From NCBI GenBank assembly GCA_035708085.1, contig DASSTE010000028.1:1-64000 (forward strand): a stretch of 64,000 bases of DNA, read 5' to 3'. The DNA comes from DASSBR01 sp035708085 (GTDB lineage: Bacteria; Pseudomonadota; Gammaproteobacteria; Natronospirales; DASSBR01). Position numbers and translations under genes: made by a program. The notes beneath the pieces are model-generated. The model saw only the letters and a program-made list of their open reading frames with translations. It searched no databases and was not told where the DNA came from. Shown here piece by piece: positions 25,378 to 33,281 of this stretch (position 1 is its first letter; each line of letters begins with the position of its first letter).

Positions 25378-25383
25378 AGTATA
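25378..25383 (-). promoter_or_regulatory. Candidate -10 (TATACT) in divergent region
   Basis: GTATACTTCC on the minus strand, 38 bases before the methyltransferase ATG, at the same distance as the copy before the 20761 start. It lies in the 142-base divergent gap shared with the plus-strand PP-loop gene at 25483. Confidence 0.4.
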
Positions 25384-25482
25384 CAGGTCCGATCTCTGCC
25401 AGCGCAGCGCGGGGTTACCCGAGGCTACCTGGCTGCGAAACGAGATGAGAGAATAGCTGCGGATCCACGGAGGGATTGACAG

Positions 25483-27153
25483 ATGCTGCATTTCCGGTTT
25501 TTGCCGTTACCTTCTCTTCCCAGGCTGGCGTGGTGCGCGATGGTCAAGCGCGGCAGCGACGAGATTCTCGTCGAGCACGGCGACTGGGTCGAGGTGCAGA
25601 GTACTTTTTTTGTCGAAGGCGCATGGGACGGCCCGTTTGCGCAAGGCAATCCCGCTCATGCATCGGTCCTGCTGGGATCCGCCGGGCAGATGGCCGGCGA
25701 CGCAGCGACGTTCTGCACCACCACACATACCAAGGAGCGCCTGCAAAGCATCCGCATTCGCGATGCGGTCCTGATCTCGAATTCGTTCAGTTACCTGCTC
25801 ACCGCCGCCGGCGACACGGTCGACATCAATTACCGCCGTTATGAACGCGATTTCATGAGTTCGCTTAATGGCGTCAGGAAGTCGAAAAAGTTCGTCCCCA
25901 CCGCAGCGGGCCGTCGAGTTCGGCTGCATTACAGCGAAAAGATACGCATCGACCGAAACCTTGATATCCGCACCGAACGCTATGGCGACGGCCCCGGCTT
26001 CAGCAGCTACGAAGAGTACGTGGACATCGTGCACAACCTGTTGGCCCGCCTGCACGCCAACGCCGCCGACGCCGGACGTAAAGTGACGTATCGGCCCCTG
26101 TCCACCATATCGACCGGCTACGACTCGCCGGCGGCCACCGTCTTCGCCAGGCGTCACGGCTGCAACTCGGCATTGACCTTCGTTGACGCGCGAACCGAGT
26201 ACAACGATCCGGCGTGGGGCCCGGTAGATGCCAACGACAGCGGCATGGAAATTGCACGCTACCTGGGCGTCGAGGTGCGCACATTCAACCGCAGCGGTTA
26301 TGACCAGCGCACTGATCATCCGGAGGCCGAATTCATTGCGACCGGCAACGGCGGCGATGACGTCATCATGTGCAACGCGGAGGAATGTCTTGCCGGCACG
26401 ATGCTGTACACCGGCTTTCTCGGCGACGTCGTGTGGGATTACAACTCCGACCACCAGGAGTTGAGTCGCGATTACGTGTACAAGGATCCCTCCGGCGCCA
26501 GCTTCAACGAATTCAGGCTGCGTGTCGGCTTCATCCACGTTCCCGTGCCGCTGCTGACGTTTACGCGTCATCCGGAACTGCATCGGATTACCCGGTCGGA
26601 GGCAATGGCTCCCTGGCGCGTGGGCGGCAACTATGACCGGCCCATACCGCGGCGACTGGTCGAAACTTCGGGTGTGCCGCGACAGCTTTATGCACAGTCG
26701 AAGAAAGCCATCACGCAGCCGATCTGGCTGCCCGTGGACTTCGAGAAAACCATGCTGCCGGCGTCCTACCGGGATCTTGTCGCCTACGCCGCGCACGCCG
26801 ACAGGCATTCCTCGCCGCTGACGCGGCTCAAGACGCGCTTCGCCCCCCTGGTGCGGGATTGGCTGTTTCCTGTCGCCGCCGTCGTTATGCGAAACATAAA
26901 CTGGTACGACCGGAAGCTGGCGCGCTTCACCGGGCGAAGGCTGTTTCGGGATCTCAACCAGTCCCCGAACCAGGCGCGGTTCAGCAACCTGTACGGCACG
27001 CCCGCGGGCCTCAAATTCCACTGGGCGCTGGACAAGATCCGCCCGCGGTACCGGGGCACGGCTCTGGCCGCCGTCACGGCCGGATTCGGCCGTTCCGGCC
27101 TCGTCCGCATTGACAGCCGCAGTCCGGCGGAAGATCATTTACTTTCAAAATAA
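25483..27153 (+). CDS. Asparagine-synthetase-like PP-loop protein with variant loop (paralog A)
   Basis: 556 residues. The C-terminal half resembles the ATP-pyrophosphatase domain of asparagine synthetase: a PP-loop STGYDSPA at 210-217 in place of SGGxDS, then EFIATGNGGDDV (283-294; compare SGDGGDE), LYTGFLGDVVW, and GNYDRPIPRRLVE...KKAITQP. The N-terminal half has a conserved LPRLAWC and a LISNSFSYLLTAAGDTVDI stretch recalling the amidotransferase fold, but no Cys2 nucleophile, so glutamine hydrolysis is unlikely. It would adenylate a carboxyl group and transfer an amine or nucleophile; the substrate is unknown. Two paralogs are in the window (27211, 40683). GGAGGGA precedes the ATG. Confidence 0.75.
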   Translation: MLHFRFLPLPSLPRLAWCAMVKRGSDEILVEHGDWVEVQSTFFVEGAWDGPFAQGNPAHASVLLGSAGQMAGDAATFCTTTHTKERLQSIRIRDAVLISNSFSYLLTAAGDTVDINYRRYERDFMSSLNGVRKSKKFVPTAAGRRVRLHYSEKIRIDRNLDIRTERYGDGPGFSSYEEYVDIVHNLLARLHANAADAGRKVTYRPLSTISTGYDSPAATVFARRHGCNSALTFVDARTEYNDPAWGPVDANDSGMEIARYLGVEVRTFNRSGYDQRTDHPEAEFIATGNGGDDVIMCNAEECLAGTMLYTGFLGDVVWDYNSDHQELSRDYVYKDPSGASFNEFRLRVGFIHVPVPLLTFTRHPELHRITRSEAMAPWRVGGNYDRPIPRRLVETSGVPRQLYAQSKKAITQPIWLPVDFEKTMLPASYRDLVAYAAHADRHSSPLTRLKTRFAPLVRDWLFPVAAVVMRNINWYDRKLARFTGRRLFRDLNQSPNQARFSNLYGTPAGLKFHWALDKIRPRYRGTALAAVTAGFGRSGLVRIDSRSPAEDHLLSK

Positions 27154-27210
27154 CGATATAGCGCGCATGGAAGCCACTGAGGAAATTCGCCCACCGTCCG
27201 GTCCAACACG

Positions 27211-28830
27211 ATGTTCCGGTTGACGTTTCGCGCACTATCGGCGCTGCCGCGGCTGGCGTGGTGTGCGGAACTGACGCCCGACGGAGATATTTTTGTCGAG
27301 CACGGCCCGTGGGTCGAAACCGGCGACGATTTCTTCGCCGAAGGCGCCTGGGACGCGCCGTTCGAAGACGGCGCCATAGACCGGGCGGCCGTCGTGCTGG
27401 GTTCCGGCGGCCGGGTGCGGAACAATGAAGTAATCTTCTGCACCACGACCCACACGATGGAGCGCCTGCAGAGCGTCCGCGTCGGCGACCGCCTGTTCCT
27501 CTCGAACTCGTTCGCCTACCTCCTGCGTGCCACCGGCGACGGGCTCGATGTCAACTACCGCTACTACGAACGCGATTTCATGACGTTCCTGCGCGGGCGC
27601 CGGCGCGCGAAGCGCAGCGTGCCGACGCGGCTGGGCCGGCAGGTGAGCGTTTATTACGGGGAAAGGATCATCGTCGGCGGTGACCTGGCGATCCGCACCG
27701 AACCTTTTCCGCCCAGCCCGCCGTTCGAGAGCTACGAAGCCTACATCGCGGCGGTGACGGAACTGGTGTCGCGCCTGCATCTGAATGCAAACTCACCGGC
27801 AAGGGCGGCTCGCTACCAGCCGCTCTCAACGCTGTCGACCGGTTACGACTCGCCCGCCTGCACCGTGATCGCGAAGCATATCGGCTGCCGCGACGCGATC
27901 ACAGTGACGGACGCGCGCCCGGACTACAACCCATACGGCCGGGCGCCCGGCGACGCCTCGGACGACGGCACGCAAATCGCCCGGCACCTGCAAATCGAGT
28001 TGACGGCGTATCGCCGCAGCGCGTATCTCGACCGCGACGATTACCCGGAGGCGGAATTCATTGCCACGGGCAACGGCGGAGACGACGTGGTTCTCGCCGC
28101 AGCGGAGTCGGAGCTGGCGGGCAGAATGCTTTTCACCGGTTTTCTCGGCGACACTCTATGGGGCCTGCACCCGCTCGACGCCGATTCCAGCCGCAACTAT
28201 GTGTATCAGTATCCGGCCGGCGGCACGCTGGGCGAGTTCCGCATCCGTACGGGTTTCATTCACGTACCGATACCGCTTCTGACTTACGCCAGCCAGCCGA
28301 GCCTGGTCAGGATCGCCCGCTCCGGCGCGATGGCTCCCTGGAGAATCGGGGGTGACTACGACCGCCCGATTCCCCGGCGGCTGGTGGAAAGCAGCGGCGT
28401 ACCGCGAGCAATTTACGCTACCGAAAAAAAAGCGATAACCCAGCCGTTCTGGCTCCCGGTCGAAACCGCGGACCTCCGCAAGATGCTGTCGGCAAACTCT
28501 TACGACAGCTTGCGCGCATATGCCGGAAGCGCAGCGGTGATGTCGGCGCTCAGACTGCCCGGTAAACTCCGCACTTCGCTGGCGCGGCTGACGCCGCCCC
28601 GCGCCGCGCGATACGCCAACTGGTATACGTCCCTTCTGCATAAAAAGCTGGGCATACGGTTATTGCCCGAGCTGAGGACGGACCAGTTCACCCAGCGCGC
28701 ACTCTTCGCCAGTCCGGCGGGGCTGAAGTTTCACTGGGCCGTCGAAAAAACCGGTGTTCGTTACGACACCACCCGCCATCGGTTGTCGAACCGGAGTTCT
28801 ACCAGCCAGTCGCAGGCGGTAATCGCCTGA
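27211..28830 (+). CDS. Asparagine-synthetase-like PP-loop protein with variant loop (paralog B)
   Basis: 539 residues, in tandem with paralog A after a 57-base gap. It shares LPRLAWC near the N-terminus, CTTTHTMERLQSVR, LSNSFAYLL, the PP-loop STGYDSPA (209-216), EFIATGNGGDDV, LFTGFLGD, PIPRRLVESSGVPR and KKAITQP. Amino-acid identity to A looks around half. All positions expected to bind ATP in this family variant are kept in both, which argues against decay. No strong SD is seen, so coupling to A is possible. The function is unknown; see A. Confidence 0.73.
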   Translation: MFRLTFRALSALPRLAWCAELTPDGDIFVEHGPWVETGDDFFAEGAWDAPFEDGAIDRAAVVLGSGGRVRNNEVIFCTTTHTMERLQSVRVGDRLFLSNSFAYLLRATGDGLDVNYRYYERDFMTFLRGRRRAKRSVPTRLGRQVSVYYGERIIVGGDLAIRTEPFPPSPPFESYEAYIAAVTELVSRLHLNANSPARAARYQPLSTLSTGYDSPACTVIAKHIGCRDAITVTDARPDYNPYGRAPGDASDDGTQIARHLQIELTAYRRSAYLDRDDYPEAEFIATGNGGDDVVLAAAESELAGRMLFTGFLGDTLWGLHPLDADSSRNYVYQYPAGGTLGEFRIRTGFIHVPIPLLTYASQPSLVRIARSGAMAPWRIGGDYDRPIPRRLVESSGVPRAIYATEKKAITQPFWLPVETADLRKMLSANSYDSLRAYAGSAAVMSALRLPGKLRTSLARLTPPRAARYANWYTSLLHKKLGIRLLPELRTDQFTQRALFASPAGLKFHWAVEKTGVRYDTTRHRLSNRSSTSQSQAVIA

Positions 28831-28852
28831 TGCGGCTTCGGGGTTGCAGGCC

Positions 28853-29788
28853 ATGACGGTGCCGCTGATATCGCTGGTTATCGCCACCTTCAACCGTGCG
28901 CGGCTGATTCGCGAAGCGCTCGACAGCGTCGCAGCCTCGACGATCGAGCCCGCGTCGCTGGTTGAAGTCATCGTCGTCGACAACAACAGTACCGACGACA
29001 CCGCTGCCGTCATCGCGGCGATCCGCGACAAAGGGTATCCGTTTCCGTTGAAGTATGTCCTGGAAACAAACCAGGGCACTTCGCACGCGAGAAACAGGGG
29101 GATCAGCGAGGCGCACGGCAAATACGTCGTCTTCATGGATGACGACCAGCGCATTGACCCCGCCTACCTGGCGAATGTCGAAGCGGTTTTCCAGGAGACG
29201 GGGGCAGCGTGCGTCGGCGGCCCGGTGTATTACTACAATGCGAAGGACATTCCGCATTGGCTGGCGCCGATCCTCAAACACAAAGGGCAGGTCAATCATG
29301 GCGACAGTCCACGCACGCTCGAAGTAAACGGGCCCAAGCTGGGCGGCGGCAATATCGCCTTCGAACGTGACGCGCTCGCTGCCATTGGCCCCTACGATGT
29401 GCGGCTGGGCCATCATGGGGACGCTCTGGGCGGCAGCGAAGACTGGGAAATACAGGACCGGGCCATCGAGCAGGGCTATGTGGTGGCCTATCACCCCAAG
29501 CTGATCCAGTACCATTACCTGCGCCCCGAGCGGTACCGGAAACATTACTGGAGAAAGCTCTACTTCGCCTATGGACGAAGTCTCTACCTGCGCAACGACT
29601 GGCGTACCGCGAACCTTTTTCTGGGCGCACCGCGGGTGATGTGGTGGTTTCTGCTGACGCGGGATTTTCGCCGCCTTGTCAGGGCGTGGCTGACGCTGGA
29701 TCGCGCGCATACGTTTGAAAAGCAACTGGGGCTTTGGCTCCAGGCCGGCAAGATTTACGCGGCGCGCCAGGCGAGGCATGGCCGCTAG
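28853..29788 (+). CDS. Glycosyltransferase family 2
   Basis: 311-residue GT2. PLISLVIATFNRARLIREAL, VIVVDNNSTDDTAAVI, GTSHARNRGISEAHGKYVVF, then MDDDQRIDP (DxD) and GGGNIAFERDALAAIGPYD. The C-terminal QYHYLRPERYRKHYWRKLYF motif is shared with the GT2 at 32349 on the other strand, so the two are paralogs. I start at an ATG three codons inside the frame; a TTG precedes it. It is 22 bases after PP-loop paralog B and 45 bases before flippase 2, so A-B-GT2-flippase is likely one operon. Confidence 0.92.
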   Translation: MTVPLISLVIATFNRARLIREALDSVAASTIEPASLVEVIVVDNNSTDDTAAVIAAIRDKGYPFPLKYVLETNQGTSHARNRGISEAHGKYVVFMDDDQRIDPAYLANVEAVFQETGAACVGGPVYYYNAKDIPHWLAPILKHKGQVNHGDSPRTLEVNGPKLGGGNIAFERDALAAIGPYDVRLGHHGDALGGSEDWEIQDRAIEQGYVVAYHPKLIQYHYLRPERYRKHYWRKLYFAYGRSLYLRNDWRTANLFLGAPRVMWWFLLTRDFRRLVRAWLTLDRAHTFEKQLGLWLQAGKIYAARQARHGR

Positions 29789-29833
29789 CCGGGCCCGGAT
29801 ACCGGACCCGTTCCGGGCTCCGGTGCATCAACC

Positions 29834-31384
29834 ATGAACACCGCCAAATTGCTGTTTCGCGGCGCGGGTTTGCAAGTCGTTGCGATGGTGGTCAGCCTCG
29901 CCAGTTCGTTCTTCCTCGCGCCTTACGTCATCCACTCGCTCGGTGACCACTGGTACGGCCTCTGGGTTCTGATCGGCACTTTCGTCGGTTTCTACGGTCT
30001 CCTGGACTTCGGTATTTCGAGTGCCACGCAGCGATACCTGGCGGATGCAATGCCGCGCGGCGATGCAGAGGAGTTGAATACTATCGTCGCCTCTTCGCTG
30101 GTGATGTTTTGCGGGATCGCGCTGCTTGCCCTGCTCGTCACCGTCGGCATCGCGTTCATCACGCCGCTGTTCATGACCAGCCTGCGCGGCGCGACGATTT
30201 TTCAGGAAGTCACCTTGATCATGGGTGGCGGATTCGCCCTTTCGCTGCCCTTCTATACGCAATTCGGCATTTTCAGCGCCAACCTGCGGCTGGATTATTC
30301 GAGCTACGTCCGTATCGGGCACATCGTGCTTCGCACGGCCCTGTTCTTCCTGGTCCTGGGCCTCGGCTACGGCATCGTGAAGCTGGCTCTGGCAAGCGTC
30401 GCTTCGGATATCGTGCAGTACGCGACGATGACCTGGCTGGCGCGACGGCTGACGCCATGGCTCAAACTGCGGCGTCGCCACTTTGCACTCGCCAAGATGC
30501 GGGAACTGATCAGCTTCGGAGTGTATTCGTTCGTCGCCCAGATTGCCGGGACGATCAAGTTCCGGTTGGACAACATTGTCATTGCCGGCTACCTGGGGCT
30601 GGCGCCGGTTACCCATTTCAATATCGCGACCAAACTCAACGGTTACTTTTTCGGCGCGTTGAACAGCCTCGTTCCGGCGCCGACAAGCCTGTACGCGCGC
30701 TATCACGGCCGCGGCGAACTGCAGCAGATACGCGACAAATTCATCATCCTTTCACGGATTAAAGGGACGCTCGGCATGCTGGGCATCGGTGCAGTGCTGA
30801 TTTTCGCGCGGCCGTTCATCAGCTTGTGGGTCGGCGAAAAATATCTCGACGCCTTCCTGCCGCTGGTTATCATCATGGGCGGGCGCATATTGAGCACCGC
30901 GCTGAGCCCGGGGGTCGGCGCCATGTACGCCCTGGCGAAACATCGTTTCACCGCGTTCACCAACCTTGGCGAGGCGATCGCGAACCTCGCTTTGAGTCTG
31001 CTGCTGGTACGCTACTACGGGATCATCGGCGTGGCCCTTGGCACCGCTATCCCGCTGCTGGCTACGCGGCTGACGATCCTGCCCATTTACTTCTGCCGCG
31101 TCATGGAACTGCCGATCCCGCGTCTCGTTCGCAGCGTCGTGCCGTTGATGGTGCTTGCAGTTGTGCTGCAAGTTCCGCTCGTCTATGCGGTTTCCAGAAT
31201 CCGGATCGACACGTACTGGCAGATCATGGTCTGGGGCGCCTGTTATTACTTGCCGTTGCTCGCATTCTTCTACCTCGTCATGTTGACCCGGGAAGAACGC
31301 CGGCTGTTTTCCGAAGCGCTGCCCGCATGGCCGCTCAAGCGCAAAGGCGGGCGCCTGGCTTATACCGAGGAAAGTCGCCGCTGA
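29834..31384 (+). CDS. Wzx-type polysaccharide flippase (copy 2)
   Basis: 516-residue MOP-superfamily flippase, very similar to copy 1 throughout (for example VIHSLGD.WYGLWVLIGTF, GLLDFG, AP VTHFNIATKLN, FARPFISLWVG). Its last 25 bases overlap, tail to tail, the end of the minus-strand sulfotransferase gene. Two near-identical flippases in one locus suggest either duplication with drift or two different lipid-linked substrates. No strong SD lies before the ATG. Confidence 0.9.
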   Translation: MNTAKLLFRGAGLQVVAMVVSLASSFFLAPYVIHSLGDHWYGLWVLIGTFVGFYGLLDFGISSATQRYLADAMPRGDAEELNTIVASSLVMFCGIALLALLVTVGIAFITPLFMTSLRGATIFQEVTLIMGGGFALSLPFYTQFGIFSANLRLDYSSYVRIGHIVLRTALFFLVLGLGYGIVKLALASVASDIVQYATMTWLARRLTPWLKLRRRHFALAKMRELISFGVYSFVAQIAGTIKFRLDNIVIAGYLGLAPVTHFNIATKLNGYFFGALNSLVPAPTSLYARYHGRGELQQIRDKFIILSRIKGTLGMLGIGAVLIFARPFISLWVGEKYLDAFLPLVIIMGGRILSTALSPGVGAMYALAKHRFTAFTNLGEAIANLALSLLLVRYYGIIGVALGTAIPLLATRLTILPIYFCRVMELPIPRLVRSVVPLMVLAVVLQVPLVYAVSRIRIDTYWQIMVWGACYYLPLLAFFYLVMLTREERRLFSEALPAWPLKRKGGRLAYTEESRR

Positions 31385-32352
31385 GCCGGCATCTCCGGTT
31401 GATATCCGAAGCGGGACGCGTCATTCCCGACCTGCCTTTTCAGCAGGTACTGTTCTATTCTGGGCACATACCGCTTTACGCCGGCGCCCTCCATGCCGGC
31501 GTGCCTGTCGATGCGGCTCATCCCTGCCGGATCCACAATTTCCGTTTGCAGGTACTTTGCAATCGAAGCCAGCGTTTGCCGATCGAACAGATCTTCGTAG
31601 CGCAACAACAAGCCGTCGACATCGCCGTGATTGCGGCGGAAGTCATCGGCCAGTTCACTCCACAGCCGGCCGAACGCGGTGGGCGTGAAAACGGGCTCCG
31701 ACGGCCAGCTCCTGTACCATTGAGCCCACTGTCGGTACGAGCGCCACGCCGACCAGGGATTCCGGACCAGGAACAGAAACCGCGCCCGGGGGAACAGCCA
31801 CTTCAGGTATCGCGCGTAATCCACGCCGAGCGTCACTTCCTTGGCACCCCATCGGCTCTTGCCCAGCGCCGCAAGCGGCCGCTCAAACAGGCATTCGAAA
31901 TAACATACGTGGGCCGCGATGAAGTCATCCATGGACGGATACAGATTGGCCACCCATTGCTCGCTCAGATTCTCCAGGTCGAACCTTTCCACAAAATACC
32001 GGTCCTGCGGCCAGGATTCGTTGAAGGCGCGCACCTGGTCGGCCAGGCCTTCGATAAGCGCGGCGCGCCGGTACGGCTCGCCCCACATGAAGATATCCGT
32101 GCTGGCCGCGACGAGGCGCTGCAACAGGGTCGACCCCGAACGCCAGCCGGCCGAAAATATGAAGATCGGTTCGGCGGTGCTTCGGCTCGCCGCGTCGGGC
32201 CAGCGCTTGCGTATTACCTGGAGCCCTGTCCCGATCGCCTGCCCGTTCGCCTGCGCGCGGCGGTGCAGCCGGCGGGCGCGCTTGCTGCCTGCGAACGCCC
32301 GGACGAACATGTCCAGGTGGCGTTGCGGCGACAGCTCGGTGTAAAAACTCAT
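31360..32352 (-). CDS. Sulfotransferase (PAPS-dependent type)
   Basis: 330-residue sulfotransferase-fold protein. The 5'-phosphosulfate loop is IFIFSAGWRSGSTLLQRL (about 63-80), and the 3'-phosphate motif is FLVRNPWSAWRSYRQW. It also has VERFDLENLSEQW and LLRYEDLF. It probably transfers sulfate from PAPS to a sugar hydroxyl. The ATG overlaps the stop of the upstream GT2 (ATGA), which suggests sugar transfer and sulfation are coupled steps. Its 3' end runs 25 bases into the convergent flippase gene. Confidence 0.85.
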   Translation of the reverse strand: MSFYTELSPQRHLDMFVRAFAGSKRARRLHRRAQANGQAIGTGLQVIRKRWPDAASRSTAEPIFIFSAGWRSGSTLLQRLVAASTDIFMWGEPYRRAALIEGLADQVRAFNESWPQDRYFVERFDLENLSEQWVANLYPSMDDFIAAHVCYFECLFERPLAALGKSRWGAKEVTLGVDYARYLKWLFPRARFLFLVRNPWSAWRSYRQWAQWYRSWPSEPVFTPTAFGRLWSELADDFRRNHGDVDGLLLRYEDLFDRQTLASIAKYLQTEIVDPAGMSRIDRHAGMEGAGVKRYVPRIEQYLLKRQVGNDASRFGYQPEMPAQRRLSSV

Positions 32353-33272
32353 TGCCTGCCGGCCTCGTACATCATGCCCAGGCGGCGCCATACCAGGAGT
32401 TCGAGCTGGAACCGCTTCCCTGCGTCAGGGTTCAAAACGCCGCCGACGAAGCGACGGATGTCATCGAATACCAGCGACCGCCAGAAGGCCAGCGGTACGC
32501 GCAGGAAGCGCCTTGCAGACACCCATTCCTCCGCCGACATGAGATAGGCCGTGCGGCCATAGAAGAAGTAATGCTTTCTCCAGTAGCGCTTCCGTCTCAA
32601 TTGGGGCGTCAGATGATAGTGGTGCTGGATCAAACGCGGATCGTAGACGATCTTTTTGCCGGCAGCATGAAACCGCCTCTGCATGTCATGTTCTTCGCCG
32701 GCGAGGCGCTCGCTTCCCTTACGCCCCAGCCTCACATCGAACGGCCCTGTTTCCAGCAGATCGTCGCGCTTGAACGCCATGTTGCCGCCCCAGAGCATCC
32801 GATCCTCGGGCAAAAGGACGCGCATCGTTTCGCCCAGCGACAGCTGACCGTGAATCCGGCTCAGCGGCACAAGCCAGCGCGGCAAGTTCTCGCCCTTCAG
32901 CGGCAAAATTGCTCCGCCGACACAAGCGGCGCCTGTTTCCTGAAACGTCTGCGGCAGGCGTTCGAGGTAGCCCGCATCGATTTTTTCATCGTCATCCATG
33001 AACACGAGGTACTTTCCCCCGGCCGCCTGGATGCCGCGGTTCCTGGCGTGCGACAGTCCCTGTTCCGGCTCAAAGACATAACGGAGCCGGAAGGGGTAAC
33101 CATTCATCAAGTCCGTCACGACCTGCCGGGTTCCGTCCGAGCTGTTGTTGTCGACGACCAGAACTTCGATGCCGCCCGGATCGGCGACCGCCGACCGTGC
33201 CACGCTGTGCAACGCCTCGAGCAGCAAGCCGGACCGGTTATAGGTACAAATGACAACGGAGATGAGCGGCAT
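32349..33272 (-). CDS. Glycosyltransferase family 2
   Basis: 307-residue GT2, paralog of the enzyme at 28853. PLISVVICTYNRSGLLLEAL, VLVVDNNSSDGTRQVV, GLSHARNRGIQAAGGKYLVF, MDDDEKIDAG (DxD), GGNMAFKRDDL and the C-terminal QHHYHLTPQLRRKRYWRKHY. The sugar is unknown. It is 9 bases downstream of the lipoprotein gene at 33282 and 4-base coupled to the sulfotransferase, so all three likely form one operon. Confidence 0.92.
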   Translation of the reverse strand: MPLISVVICTYNRSGLLLEALHSVARSAVADPGGIEVLVVDNNSSDGTRQVVTDLMNGYPFRLRYVFEPEQGLSHARNRGIQAAGGKYLVFMDDDEKIDAGYLERLPQTFQETGAACVGGAILPLKGENLPRWLVPLSRIHGQLSLGETMRVLLPEDRMLWGGNMAFKRDDLLETGPFDVRLGRKGSERLAGEEHDMQRRFHAAGKKIVYDPRLIQHHYHLTPQLRRKRYWRKHYFFYGRTAYLMSAEEWVSARRFLRVPLAFWRSLVFDDIRRFVGGVLNPDAGKRFQLELLVWRRLGMMYEAGRQ

Positions 33273-33281
33273 CGGCTGATA

